A stretch of DNA of 64,000 nt. It comes from Diplolepis rosae. Lineage: Eukaryota > Arthropoda > Insecta > Hymenoptera > Diplolepididae. The translations under genes were made by a program, and so were the position numbers. The notes under the pieces are model-generated. The model was not told the DNA's origin. It was given only the letters and a program-made list of their open reading frames with translations, and made no database searches. This document shows, in pieces, positions 1 through 8,421 of the stretch; positions within the stretch are counted from its first letter, which is position 1, and each line of letters begins with the position of its first letter. Where the stretch lies: positions 6,886,501 through 6,950,500 of the forward strand of contig JAPYXD010000715.1 of NCBI GenBank assembly GCA_030998225.1, read 5' to 3'.

Positions 1-49
1 ACCAGCCTGTGTGTATTATATACATTCAAATACGTCGCGGGACGTGACA
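1..49 (-). repeat. 3' LTR of the giant gypsy element, first 49 bases only
   Basis: These 49 bases match 14621-14669 without a mismatch. On the - strand this is the U3 start of the LTR (TGTCACGTCCCGCG...). The rest of the LTR lies outside the window, so the target-site duplication cannot be checked. Confidence 0.9.
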
Positions 50-60
50 CCTCCCCCTCA
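50..60 (-). promoter_or_regulatory. Polypurine tract
   Basis: Read on the - strand this is TGAGGGGGAGG, all purine after the first base, ending exactly where the 3' LTR begins with TGTCACG. This is the expected plus-strand priming site of an LTR retroelement and fixes the LTR boundary. Confidence 0.8.
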
Positions 61-509
61 GTTCGAGCGCGGGGAGTTAACGATCCGCGATCGAAACTTC
101 GGTAGAAGAATACATTTTTTTGTTTTGAAGAAATACATTCAACTCTTTTTCTGATAACAATATCTGAATGATAAATATAACATTCATTTCGACGTTTGTT
201 CTACAATTTGTATTTTTTTTGCATTTTCACAATTTGATAAATTCAAATATTAACATATTTTTGGATACAAATTTATATTGTCTTAATATTAAAAGTTTTT
301 GTTATAAATTATTACATAGTTTTTTTTTTTTCAAAATAGTTTGAACTTAGTATTAATATAAGGTTACAATGATTTATTTTGTTATATAACTGAATACATT
401 AATATTTTTTATACGTGAATGGGGTATTTTATATTTGTAAATTATAAATAACATGCTGTAATATATAAAATATAATTTTTATAATGTCGTAGATTAGTGA
501 AAATATTCT
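61..509. other. AT-rich 3' non-coding stretch of the giant element
   Basis: No open frame of note. The sequence is strongly AT-rich with poly-T runs and lies between the last accessory gene and the polypurine tract. I see no repeat or regulatory motif beyond the tract itself. Confidence 0.5.
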
Positions 510-959
510 TTAAGGGTTATTTTTATATTTTTTATTACGTAGAGGGTTGCGGCAGTTACGAGCTAAATGTCCTCTTTGAAAACACCTTTCACATGAATTA
601 GTCCATTTTTGTAAAGCTTCTTTATTGTTTTTATCGCTTATATTATAAAATTTAGATTCTGTTATTAAGCATTTTTCTAACTTTTCTTCTAAAAATATAT
701 ATTTCGTGGAAAGTGTTTCCAAGACTCTAGCTGCTGCATTTTGTTTTGCTACTTTCTTTTGGGACGCAGGTTCTCCAACACAAGCATAGGTTACATTATT
801 TTTTTAAATTTCACAAGTTGCCTCGAATGGCGGTAGTTCTTGATGTATTCCAAGAGATTTTACTGTGTATTCTGGTATTGAAAAATCATATTCAATACTT
901 ATTTCATTAAGTATTTGTACTGCGCTACCCTTTTTCAAATCTCTTTGTTGCATTGCCAT
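510..959 (-). pseudogene. dsRNA-binding domain plus CCHC zinc-knuckle protein, one in-frame stop
   Basis: From an ATG at 959 the - strand frame runs 149 codons to a stop at 510, interrupted once by a TAA at 804-806 (codon 52). Codons ~9-45 look like helix 1 and the first strands of a double-stranded-RNA-binding domain, and after the stop comes the characteristic basic-alanine helix 2 (SQKKVAKQNAAARVLETL). Codons 123-136 form a C-x2-C-x4-H-x4-C zinc knuckle (CERCFQRGHLARNC). The same dsRBD-plus-knuckle layout occurs in the ORFs at 2631-3216 and 3254-3985, so this is a third paralogue at the 3' end of the element. The stop could be a real mutation or a readthrough site. The dsRBD call rests on pattern recognition of fold landmarks. 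Confidence 0.65.
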
Positions 960-1068
960 TGTCCTTATCTGCAAAAGAATTATCTATTTGAGTTGTTTGT
1001 GATTTTAATTTGATATAAATGGAAATTAGTTATTATTATTGTTAATAATTATGTATATGGATTATAAA

Positions 1069-1431
1069 TTATTCGTTTTCGGCGTTTGCTAACTCAAAGA
1101 GATATTCAGTGCAAAGAAAACATTGGTCTGCTCTGAAACGTATGAAAAAAATTTGCTCTTCGCAGACAGAACATTTTAATTCGTTAAGATCCGTGGTTAC
1201 AATGTGGCGGTTAAGGAAAGGTACAGATATTTCTGATTCAAAAAAGGTAATTTTAAATCTGTAACATTCTTTACATATGAATTTTTGATCTAAAGTATTC
1301 TGATATATTTCGTTTTCTGGAGAGTAACAACAAAAATGTTTCATAATTATTTGATCGATATACGGTTGGTAGTACTGTTCGTCGTTTTCTGGATTTTCGG
1401 CTTGAATGGATTCAAAATCTTGCGGCAGCAT
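1069..1431 (-). CDS. Cys-rich accessory protein of the giant element (zinc-ribbon-like)
   Basis: 120 aa, starting at an ATG. It carries paired cysteines: a CC near residue 34, CKEC around 53-56, CSVC around 87-90 and a final CFLC around 104-107, which suggests binding of two zinc ions. An acidic N-terminus precedes them. The C-terminal segment around FRADQCFLCTEYLFEL resembles CRAIDCKGCTEQFLKN in the neighbouring ORF 1553-1960, so the two are probably a duplicated pair. I do not recognise a known family. Position in the 3' accessory block suggests a regulatory or host-modulating role, but the sequence alone gives no function. Confidence 0.6.
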   Translation of the reverse strand: MLPQDFESIQAENPENDEQYYQPYIDQIIMKHFCCYSPENEIYQNTLDQKFICKECYRFKITFFESEISVPFLNRHIVTTDLNELKCSVCEEQIFFIRFRADQCFLCTEYLFELANAENE

Positions 1432-1552
1432 TTTTCTATAACAAATTCGTTATTGAGCTTTAAAATACTAACTAGATCCTAACAGTGTTTTGCTTAAAGA
1501 GAATTTTCTAGACATATTTGAAATTTTATTTATGACTACAATTTATAATATT

Positions 1553-1960
1553 TTATCGAAAAACATTTTCAACTATAACTTCGTTTCCTAATTGAAGTTG
1601 CATTTTATTTTTTAAGAATTGCTCAGTACAACCTTTACAGTCGATTGCCCTACAGCGTGGCGTTATTAATGCTTCCCTACAACCGTTACAATTCATATTA
1701 ACGCATTGTATTTTACAAACTGAGTGCCATGAGGTACAGAATTCGTATTCATTTTGTTCTGGAATTGGTAATTTTTCGAAGCAAAATTGGCAAAATTTCT
1801 TTGTTGTTTGCTGACTGTAATAAATGAATAAGGTTGACTCTTCTAAGTCGAAACAAAAACTATTTATTAAATGTCCATATGTGATTGGATAATCCTGTGG
1901 ACATACACCGTCCACAGGTCCTGAGTGGAACACGATCGGTTCTGCCGCAGTCGGAATCAT
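1553..1960 (-). CDS. Cys-rich accessory protein, paralogue of the 1069-1431 ORF
   Basis: 135 aa, ATG start, with about fourteen cysteines concentrated in the C-terminal two thirds: CQFC near residue 57, a C...H...C...C stretch, CNGC, and CRAIDCKGC near the end. Spacing indicates two or more structural zinc sites. The last Cys pair and following TEQFL match the layout at the end of the 1069-1431 ORF (TEYLF). Non-coding DNA of about 120 bp separates the two genes. No family recognised; a zinc-binding nucleic-acid or ubiquitin-related protein is possible but unproven. Confidence 0.6.
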   Translation of the reverse strand: MIPTAAEPIVFHSGPVDGVCPQDYPITYGHLINSFCFDLEESTLFIYYSQQTTKKFCQFCFEKLPIPEQNEYEFCTSWHSVCKIQCVNMNCNGCREALITPRCRAIDCKGCTEQFLKNKMQLQLGNEVIVENVFR

Positions 1961-2569
1961 TCTATAAATTTAAAAAGAAAGGGATCTAAATTTACTTAAC
2001 TATACCCTTGATTATATAATTTTTATACTTTATCTATTTAATTCGTGCAAAAGTACCGAAATTTGATTCTAACAGAAGTTATACATTATTGAAAGGTATT
2101 CTACTTCTCCATTAGAAAAACAATTCTTATATTACAATACCCTTACAAAAACTGTTCTTCTAAAGGTACATTCCCAATGATCATGCTGTGGTTTTACAGT
2201 ATAGAAAGAGAGGGATGGATTGTACTTGTACCAGGAAGGTTGAAAGGATGGAAAATATGGGTCCTTTCCAGTTTATAGATACGTTTGAAAAGAAGTAGTT
2301 AAAATTTGAATGATAGGTCACTTAGAAGAGGTTTTGTTGATAGGCTAAGAGGAGTTTTCTGATCTAGTTTAATTTCATTTATATTTTTATTAGTTTTTTT
2401 TGAAATTTTTTGAATTTTAATTAGTATTATTAATAGAATAATTATTATGAATTATTATGAATTATGAATTATTATTATTATGAATTGATATACAAGTTAT
2501 CTGCTTTAGAAGTGAAAAACAGAATTAGCATCAAGTATACGCCATAAGGTGGTTGGTATAGGAATTTCA
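1961..2569. other. Non-coding spacer inside the giant element
   Basis: About 600 bp with no convincing frame on either strand. It has an ATT-rich low-complexity patch near 2430-2485. It could hold a splice acceptor or promoter for the downstream Cys-rich genes, but no motif is clear. Confidence 0.4.
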
Positions 2570-2630
2570 TTATGCTTCTCGAATGGCTGAAAAAGAAAAA
2601 AAAGGATTAGTATTGGATAAAATTGGATGT

Positions 2631-2924
2631 TTACATATGGTTGGATTTAGGTCTAGAAGTTTTTTGGAAAAAAGGGGAAAATAGATTACTAAATGTTGAG
2701 GAGTTTCGTGGTGGAAGTGGAGGGGGAACTTGTGTTGATTTATCAGCTTTAAAAACATTCCGTCTACGGCACTCTTTTGTAGCATGCATTTGAGTGTTAC
2801 AATATCTACATGAATTTTTCCATGATACTAATTTTGGTCTTGGATCAGTTTGAACACTTTGATTCTTCGTTTTTTTTTGTTTCTTTACATTTATTATTAT
2901 AAAAATCCTCATCGCAAAGATCAT
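2631..2924 (-). CDS. CCHC zinc-knuckle tail, out of frame with the upstream dsRBD
   Basis: 97-codon frame with CRYCNTQMHATKEC (C-x2-C-x4-H-x4-C) at residues 39-52, then a proline-rich stretch PPPLPP near 67-72. It overlaps the end of the dsRBD ORF 2845-3216 in another frame; the overlap contains a T9 run at 2870-2878. The other dsRBD ORFs in this element also carry or begin a knuckle downstream of the dsRBD, so this is most simply the C-terminus of the same protein displaced by a single-base length change in the homopolymer. The first hydrophobic residues of the listed frame are then not the true start. Confidence 0.55.
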   Translation of the reverse strand: MIFAMRIFIIINVKKQKKTKNQSVQTDPRPKLVSWKNSCRYCNTQMHATKECRRRNVFKADKSTQVPPPLPPRNSSTFSNLFSPFFQKTSRPKSNHM

Positions 2925-3216
2925 AAGATCTTATTAATATTTGTAGTAATTTTAAAGCAGCTCTATTTTCGGCTAACTCGCTTGTAGGACCCGCTTGTAC
3001 AGCAAAATGATCGTTTGTATTAACTTGAGCAAGAAAAAATGATTTGGTTTTTGAATTTGGATCAGGATAAACGATGTATTGTGGTAACGGTAATCCATAT
3101 TTTATCGTAAAATTTCTCAAAATTTCCACGTGGTTTAAAAGTCCCAGAGAGTCTGTTCTACATATCTTTTTTTTGTAACTTCGCACGTGGGTAGGCTCAT
3201 CATAGTAATGCTCCAT
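2845..3216 (-). CDS. dsRNA-binding domain protein (single dsRBD)
   Basis: 123 aa with an ATG start. Residues ~25-93 fit a canonical dsRBD: a first helix followed by YGLPLPQYIV, a strand pair with the basic tip NSKTKSFFLAQV, and the second helix ENRAALKLLQIL. Proteins of this fold bind the A-form duplex through helix 1, the loop between strands 1 and 2, and the N-terminus of helix 2. It lies 37 bp downstream of the two-dsRBD ORF 3254-3985 and its tail overlaps the zinc-knuckle frame 2631-2924. In viruses small dsRBD proteins commonly sequester dsRNA from Dicer or innate sensors; that role here is inference. Confidence 0.75.
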   Translation of the reverse strand: MEHYYDEPTHVRSYKKKICRTDSLGLLNHVEILRNFTIKYGLPLPQYIVYPDPNSKTKSFFLAQVNTNDHFAVQAGPTSELAENRAALKLLQILIRSYDLCDEDFYNNKCKETKKNEESKCSN

Positions 3217-3253
3217 TATAGATGATTTCCTGAATCAGTATGGAATATTTATA

Positions 3254-3985
3254 TTAGAATTTATTGTACTGATTGGGGGGTCTATATCCGCATTTAAAAC
3301 ATTTCTTAAAGCTTTTTCCAGAAAAAGGCGATGTAGTAGAAATATTATTTCTTTTTATTTTATAAGGATTTATATTTTTAAAACGACTGTTAATATTAGG
3401 TTTTGTTATCTGACCACTCGTTGAAGGTTTTGGATCATTTATAAGTGATTCTTGGATTGTAACATGCAAATGTTCTAGTGAGTTTATTAAATTTACTTCA
3501 CATTTTTTATCTTTTTGCAAAAGAGAATTTATCGTTTTTATAGCTGCGAAATCCATTGCTGTTTTTATTGTGTTTCCAATTCCTATTCGTTTGATATCAT
3601 TAATAAAACAAATTGCTATGTATGTTGAGTTTTTTGATGAAGTTTTTACTCGTAATACTGTATATTTTGGATACTCGATTTTATTTTGAGTGCAAATTTC
3701 GTTTAATTTTTTGAAATTTTTACCAATAGAATTCGGTTGGACGTTTTGATTTGTTTCCTTTGATTCATTAATTAAGGCATTATATAAATTTTGTGCTACC
3801 TTTTGCTTTACGTTTTCTTTATCTTTGCCACTATTCATTATTATATAATTGTTATATTGTAAATTAACGTGAAATAGACATTCATTATTATTAGTTTGTT
3901 CAATGAGTATCTCATAAATGAGGGGTGGATCTCCTCTTTGTTGAATAATTTTGTTTAGTAAGGTTGTGAAAGGAACATGCGACAT
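3254..3985 (-). CDS. Tandem dsRNA-binding domain protein (two dsRBDs plus Cys motif)
   Basis: 243 aa, ATG start. The first dsRBD covers about residues 4-73 (FTTLLNKIIQQRGDPPLIYE, then three strands, then a helix NVKQKVAQNLYNAL). The second covers about 92-160 (KLNEICTQNKIEYPKYTV ... KTAMDFAAIKTINSLL). A basic linker leads to a final CFKC pair near residues 229-232, which looks like the first half of a zinc knuckle, cut by the stop. It starts 12 bp downstream of the envelope C-terminal ORF. A tandem-dsRBD layout is shared by Dicer partners such as R2D2/Loquacious and by some viral silencing suppressors. Identity as dsRBDs is strong by pattern; suppression of RNAi is inferred. Confidence 0.75.
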   Translation of the reverse strand: MSHVPFTTLLNKIIQQRGDPPLIYEILIEQTNNNECLFHVNLQYNNYIIMNSGKDKENVKQKVAQNLYNALINESKETNQNVQPNSIGKNFKKLNEICTQNKIEYPKYTVLRVKTSSKNSTYIAICFINDIKRIGIGNTIKTAMDFAAIKTINSLLQKDKKCEVNLINSLEHLHVTIQESLINDPKPSTSGQITKPNINSRFKNINPYKIKRNNISTTSPFSGKSFKKCFKCGYRPPNQYNKF

Positions 3986-3996
3986 TCTTTAAGATG

Positions 3997-4650
3997 TTAG
4001 ATTCGGATTGAATAATGTGATCTACTAAGTTCTTCTTTTAGTTCAGAGTGAGGATAAAGAGTAGTCTTCGTACTATTATAATCTTTACCTGAATTGGTAT
4101 TTTCGTTAGGAGTTGAACTTTTAGTTTCCTCTATGGAGTTTTGTGGTACTGAAGCTGTAAGCAGTGGTTGATGGCTCTCAGCGGGAGGTCCAGCAGGTCG
4201 GTTGGTACCTAAGTGTAACAAAAGGTTAGTGACCGAATCCCAGAAGGCGCCTAGTAAATGGAGAGACCATCCAAATAATCTATGTAATGCATAACCATGA
4301 ATAATGGTATCTGCTATTAATTTGATCCCTCTAATTATTATAATTAATCCAATTAGATCTGCACTAGTAGTACCGAAATTTGTAAAAACTGTCCAAAATC
4401 TACCCCAAGCTGATTCAGCAATTTTATCAATTACTTCTTGGTTAAATAAATTTGTCAATGATATTCCTTGATTAATAGTCGGATGTCCTGTTATTTCTCT
4501 AGCTAAAGAATTTAAAATCATTGGTTTTTCTGCTGGGAACATTATATGATCTCGTAGCTTATCAAGGTCAGATTGAGAATAAATGCCACTTGTCGCTAAG
4601 GATGAAGAATTTGTGTATTTCCAGGTTGCTTTTGTGAGAGGTTTAACCAT
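3997..4650 (-). CDS. Envelope glycoprotein, C-terminal part (membrane anchor and tail)
   Basis: 217 aa frame overlapping the end of the main envelope ORF by 8 bases. Residues ~98-140 contain a hydrophobic stretch (GLIIIIRGIKLIADTI) followed by an amphipathic segment with several W and H, and then a polar Ser/Thr/Pro-rich tail. An A7 run at 4705-4711, just upstream in the other frame, is the likely break: the frame of this ORF is open upstream of its ATG and continues the ectodomain. I therefore read 4643-6028 and this ORF as one glycoprotein split by a single-base length change, not as two genes. An independent membrane protein is the alternative. Confidence 0.65.
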   Translation of the reverse strand: MVKPLTKATWKYTNSSSLATSGIYSQSDLDKLRDHIMFPAEKPMILNSLAREITGHPTINQGISLTNLFNQEVIDKIAESAWGRFWTVFTNFGTTSADLIGLIIIIRGIKLIADTIIHGYALHRLFGWSLHLLGAFWDSVTNLLLHLGTNRPAGPPAESHQPLLTASVPQNSIEETKSSTPNENTNSGKDYNSTKTTLYPHSELKEELSRSHYSIRI

Positions 4651-6028
4651 AGTTGGTGCTATGGATTCGACAGGATTTGGAAGTAATTTGTACCAGGTTT
4701 CTCCAAAAAAAGTACATTGGTGGAAGGAAAGAATTGCAATTTTTTTGGATACCGGATTTTGTTAATATATGAGTTCGTGGAGAAAGGAAAAAGGATTGAT
4801 TTCCTCTAAATATTGGTAGTTGTAGATAACATTCTTCAGTTTTGCGATATTTTACTTCAACCGGTATACATTTTACGATATGTACTACTTCTCCTGCAAT
4901 TACTGACATATATCCTGGGCCTTTCATTAAATGATATGCAAATTCGTCTGGTGATTGGGTTGCTAAGGTTAATGTATTTCTAAAAACTTGCTGTTCAAGT
5001 ATGCATCGTTGAGTAAGAACATCGTGATAAAGTCTATTTACTTCAGTACGTATGTGTCGTTCTACATATATAAATTTAGAGTTGACGTATGTGAAAATGT
5101 CCATATTTTGAACTTCTAAATGTTTATTTTCTAAAAATGAATTCCCAGGTCTGGTTTCAAAAATTAATAATTTTGGATGTTCAGTTTGTATTAAAACGTA
5201 ACTGCAAACTGGTTTTCTTGTTTTTTCAGCCAGTACAAAGGTTATATCTTCAGTCGTTAAAGAATACAAGGTTTCAGAAATGTCTGTCGTGTTGTCATAT
5301 GTTTTATTTGCTGGTCCTTCATAAATAATTTCATATTTGTTAAAATTACATACGTCATTAGGTAATGTATCCCAGAATGTTTGTCCATATTCTACGTCTG
5401 TACAGAATGTGTCTGAAAGTGTGCATATTATTCCAGATCCTAATTGAATTTTATTTGAATTTAAATGAATAGTCGCGTAATGTTCTTGTAAAGTTATTTT
5501 GAATATTGCTTGGACTACGACATTATTCCATGTTCCATATGGGTCAGAAAATTGTGTACCAGTACAGTCTCCATTAGGTGTTACAGAACCTGCTAAAGTA
5601 ACGCTATGAAATGAAGTTTCATTTACTTTTAACTTTGATATCTGAAGAGAAGGGGTTACTAAAAATGTTCCTATTGTGTGCATTTGATTACATTGATCTC
5701 GTGTAACATCATGTATATATTCACTGTGGCCATTTGCAACTATGGAACTGTGAGAATGCATACCACAATGAGAGATGGCGCGTCGAATTTCTATTTTGCA
5801 TTGTATTACTTTTGTATTTGAAAATCCAGTTAATTGTAAAAGTTGTATATAAACTCTTTCAACATGTACTTGAGATCGAGGTAGATCACATTCTCCTACC
5901 TCTAGTAAAGATAATGTCGTAATATTTGATTGATTTGAACCGCAATCGAATCCTATGATGGCGTAGACTGTTGTTATATAGTTGAATTTGCAAATGAGCA
6001 GTGCCAAAAGGAAGCCTCGTAATCCCAT
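4643..6028 (-). CDS. env: Envelope glycoprotein, signal peptide and ectodomain
   Basis: 461 aa. The first ~23 residues form a signal peptide (MGLRGFLLALLICKF... ending VYA) and the predicted mature protein begins IIGFDCG. At least six N-x-S/T sequons and many cysteines mark a secreted ectodomain. The N-terminal stretch with FDCG, NITTLSLL and GECDLP reminds me of glycoproteins of arthropod chuviruses and their endogenous relatives, not of the baculovirus-F-like envelopes of errantiviruses: I see no furin-type site followed by a fusion peptide. It lies about 150 bp downstream of the CARD gene. Expression of env in such elements is usually from a spliced RNA; the junction is not identifiable here. 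The final ~20 residues follow the A7 run at 4705-4711 and are probably out of frame. Confidence 0.7.
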   Translation of the reverse strand: MGLRGFLLALLICKFNYITTVYAIIGFDCGSNQSNITTLSLLEVGECDLPRSQVHVERVYIQLLQLTGFSNTKVIQCKIEIRRAISHCGMHSHSSIVANGHSEYIHDVTRDQCNQMHTIGTFLVTPSLQISKLKVNETSFHSVTLAGSVTPNGDCTGTQFSDPYGTWNNVVVQAIFKITLQEHYATIHLNSNKIQLGSGIICTLSDTFCTDVEYGQTFWDTLPNDVCNFNKYEIIYEGPANKTYDNTTDISETLYSLTTEDITFVLAEKTRKPVCSYVLIQTEHPKLLIFETRPGNSFLENKHLEVQNMDIFTYVNSKFIYVERHIRTEVNRLYHDVLTQRCILEQQVFRNTLTLATQSPDEFAYHLMKGPGYMSVIAGEVVHIVKCIPVEVKYRKTEECYLQLPIFRGNQSFFLSPRTHILTKSGIQKNCNSFLPPMYFFWRNLVQITSKSCRIHSTNYG

Positions 6029-6178
6029 CTCTGGAAAAAGGAGGTTCCAATTAGCAGCTTGCTTTGTAATAAAAGAATTAATAAAATTACTTAATAAACA
6101 ATTTTGTTGTTACTGTTATATATATATATATATTTTTTTTTTTTTAATGATATTTATTAAGTTTTTTATTTTATGTAC

Positions 6179-6460
6179 TTAGTCTATAATATCCAACATG
6201 TCAGCTATGACAATATGATCTGATAGGCGTAAACTGATAATCAAGTTTTTGTATGCGTCTGGTCCTCTTGTTTTGATTGTTGAAAAAATATCTTTTATTA
6301 TTTCTGGATTGTTTAGGTTTCTGCTCCATGTGGGGATGTTACAGTCGTCTTGGTTAAAAATTCCAGTTTGAATTAAGTATGGCCAGAGAGCTACCATGTC
6401 GATAAAACAGGGAACTATTTCAATGAGATTATCTATGCGTTTGCGATGAATTTGTTCCAT
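6179..6460 (-). CDS. CARD-only protein (Dronc-like caspase-recruitment domain)
   Basis: 93 aa, ATG start, almost entirely one death-fold domain. It opens with a basic helix (HRKRIDNLIEIV), continues through a hydrophobic helix pair, a short GIFNQDD turn, and ends with the segment TRGPDAYKNLIISL followed by HIVIADML. The RGP-x-A(Y/F)-xx(L/F) helix and the terminal aliphatic helix are typical of CARDs in initiator caspases such as Dronc and caspase-9. There is no caspase catalytic region. A free-standing CARD can act as a decoy or scaffold in apoptosome-type assemblies. It sits between integrase and env, each side AT-rich. CARD assignment is by pattern; origin from a host Dronc-type gene and an anti-apoptotic role are inferred. 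Confidence 0.72.
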   Translation of the reverse strand: MEQIHRKRIDNLIEIVPCFIDMVALWPYLIQTGIFNQDDCNIPTWSRNLNNPEIIKDIFSTIKTRGPDAYKNLIISLRLSDHIVIADMLDIID

Positions 6461-6708
6461 TATATCTGGAATAATGTGTTATGTCTGAAATTTCATGATT
6501 TTTATGCTGTTTCTTACATATATATTATTTATTTTATATATAAAATATATATTTTAATAAAAAATTGTTATTATTTATTTATTTTTTCATTTTAACTATT
6601 TGTTGACAAAATAAGTTTCTATATCTTGTTTAAATTCTATATGTATATATATATATATTTTTTTTTTTATAATTAAAGTAAAGATATTTTGTTTTTATTT
6701 TTATTTAT

Positions 6709-8421
6709 TTACTTCTGTGCTTGCACATGTGAGCGTTTTAGTCTATTAATGTGTACTACAGTAGGTTTGCCTTTATAGCTTATTTTGACATTTCCTTTTC
6801 CTAGCACTTCCAATATTTCATAAGGCCCTGTATAATGGTTCTCTAGTTTTTTTATTTTACCTCCTTTTAATAAAAATACGTTGTCTCCAATTTTTACTTC
6901 TAAAGGATTTATTTTTTTATCATAATATATTTTCGATTTTTCTTTTGCTGAAATAAGATTCTCTCTTGCTTGTGTTCGCATTTCGTGTAGTTGAGTTACG
7001 AAATTAATTAAATAATCATCATATGTTTGTAATTTTTCTTGTTGTGATAAAGGTTCGCTGGAAGGTTCACGAGCTAATTTACCAAAAACCAATTCATAGG
7101 GTGTGCATTTTGTGCCTTCATGTACACTAGTATTATACGAGAACATTGCTAGTTCAAGCCAATCATCCCATTCTGAATTTTTTGCAACAAATTGTTTGAG
7201 ATATTCTCCTAATACATGATGTGAACGTTCTAATGATCCGTTTGATTGAGGGTGAAAAGCTGTGGTACGAAATTGTTTAATTCTAAAACGTTTTGCCAAT
7301 CTTTTTAATAAATTACTTAAAAAATCTCTGCCTTGGTCAGTAAGTACTCCTTTTGGTGATCCAAATATGCAAATAAATTTTTTCACAAAAGCATCTGCTA
7401 TTGTACTAGCTTGGTGATTAGGAAGAGGTATTGCTAAAGAATATTTGGTAAAATTGTCTTGTATCGTTAGAATATATAAGTTACCAGATTTTGTTTCAGG
7501 TAGTGGACCAACAATGTCCATTGATATTTTTTCAAAAGCAGTAGTGGGTGTGTCTGTGATTACCATAGGATTTTTTGTTTTGACTCTGATTAATTTTTTC
7601 AGTTGACATTGTAAACAGCCTTGAATATATTTTTGAATGTCTACTTTCATATTTTCCCAAAAAAATTTTTGGCGAATTCGACTATAAGTTTTTGTGACGC
7701 CTTTATGGCCTCCTAATGCTGAAGAATGAGCTTCTTCAGTTAAATGAGTTCGTTGTTCTTTTGTTGGATATTGCGTTATTCCATTGCAAACTATAATTTT
7801 TGTAGTTGAATTTGAAAAAATTGAGTCAAAAATTGATTTCACTTCTTCCCAAAGTATATGATTAATTCTGGAAGTTTTAGAAATACTAATTGACCGTAAC
7901 TTCAGATTTTGAGATAATTCATGTAATGAGTATATTGATAATTTTATATTATTTAATGTTTCGGATAAATTGTCTTTAGTTTCTTCTTCAATTGGAAGTG
8001 CAAAATGGTAGTAGTTTCCTTTTTTAATCTCTTTTGCTATCCCTTTTTGTAAATTTTTAAATTTTGGTAAAATTTCACGTTTTTCTAAAGTTTTTGATCC
8101 GTTGTCGCGAGGAGTTCCATTTGTTGTAACAAAATATACATAATTATCTTTTCGCATAGTTAATTGATCGCGACATTCAACTAAATTTTTCCTTGTTATA
8201 ATTTTTTCTGTTTGAGAGTTTATAGGAGGAGGTTCTGGGGGTGGGCGATTATAATTATCATGATCTTTATCGATTTTTTCACAATTTATTTGAGATCTTC
8301 GGTTTAATCTCAAATTTTCTTCAAAATAAGGCTCTTCAAATTCTTCTTCCAATTTTTCTTCTTGGTTTTCTTCAAACTTCTCTTCAAAATTTCTTTCGTT
8401 TTGTTTGGGAGGGGATATTTT
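6709..8421 (-). CDS. pol: Ty3/gypsy integrase and pol C-terminus
   Basis: The frame is open from 8421 to the stop at 6709; the ATG-less N-terminus shows it is the continuation of a polyprotein. About residue 205 (counting from 8352) begins an HHCC zinc-binding module ending GCLQCQ. The DDE core follows: D in MDIVGPLP (~277), D in LTDQGRDF (~337), E in NGSLERSHH (~372). Near the C-terminus is a GPY-type motif (YTGPYEILEV) as in many Ty3/gypsy integrases. The preceding 150-200 residues are an acidic and proline-rich tether. It is in the same frame as gag-RT (12720-8683) but separated from it by a segment in another frame, with a T6 run at 8418-8423 near the second junction. Confidence 0.92.
   Translation of the reverse strand, partial: KISPPKQNERNFEEKFEENQEEKLEEEFEEPYFEENLRLNRRSQINCEKIDKDHDNYNRPPPEPPPINSQTEKIITRKNLVECRDQLTMRKDNYVYFVTTNGTPRDNGSKTLEKREILPKFKNLQKGIAKEIKKGNYYHFALPIEEETKDNLSETLNNIKLSIYSLHELSQNLKLRSISISKTSRINHILWEEVKSIFDSIFSNSTTKIIVCNGITQYPTKEQRTHLTEEAHSSALGGHKGVTKTYSRIRQKFFWENMKVDIQKYIQGCLQCQLKKLIRVKTKNPMVITDTPTTAFEKISMDIVGPLPETKSGNLYILTIQDNFTKYSLAIPLPNHQASTIADAFVKKFICIFGSPKGVLTDQGRDFLSNLLKRLAKRFRIKQFRTTAFHPQSNGSLERSHHVLGEYLKQFVAKNSEWDDWLELAMFSYNTSVHEGTKCTPYELVFGKLAREPSSEPLSQQEKLQTYDDYLINFVTQLHEMRTQARENLISAKEKSKIYYDKKINPLEVKIGDNVFLLKGGKIKKLENHYTGPYEILEVLGKGNVKISYKGKPTVVHINRLKRSHVQAQK

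Noticed and set aside
2570..2785. 71-codon - strand frame overlapping the zinc-knuckle ORF
   Set aside because: Alternative frame of the knuckle-coding DNA with no domain.
4643..6028. Envelope as a baculovirus-F-like errantivirus protein
   Set aside because: No furin-type cleavage site with a following fusion peptide was seen, and the N-terminal motifs look different.
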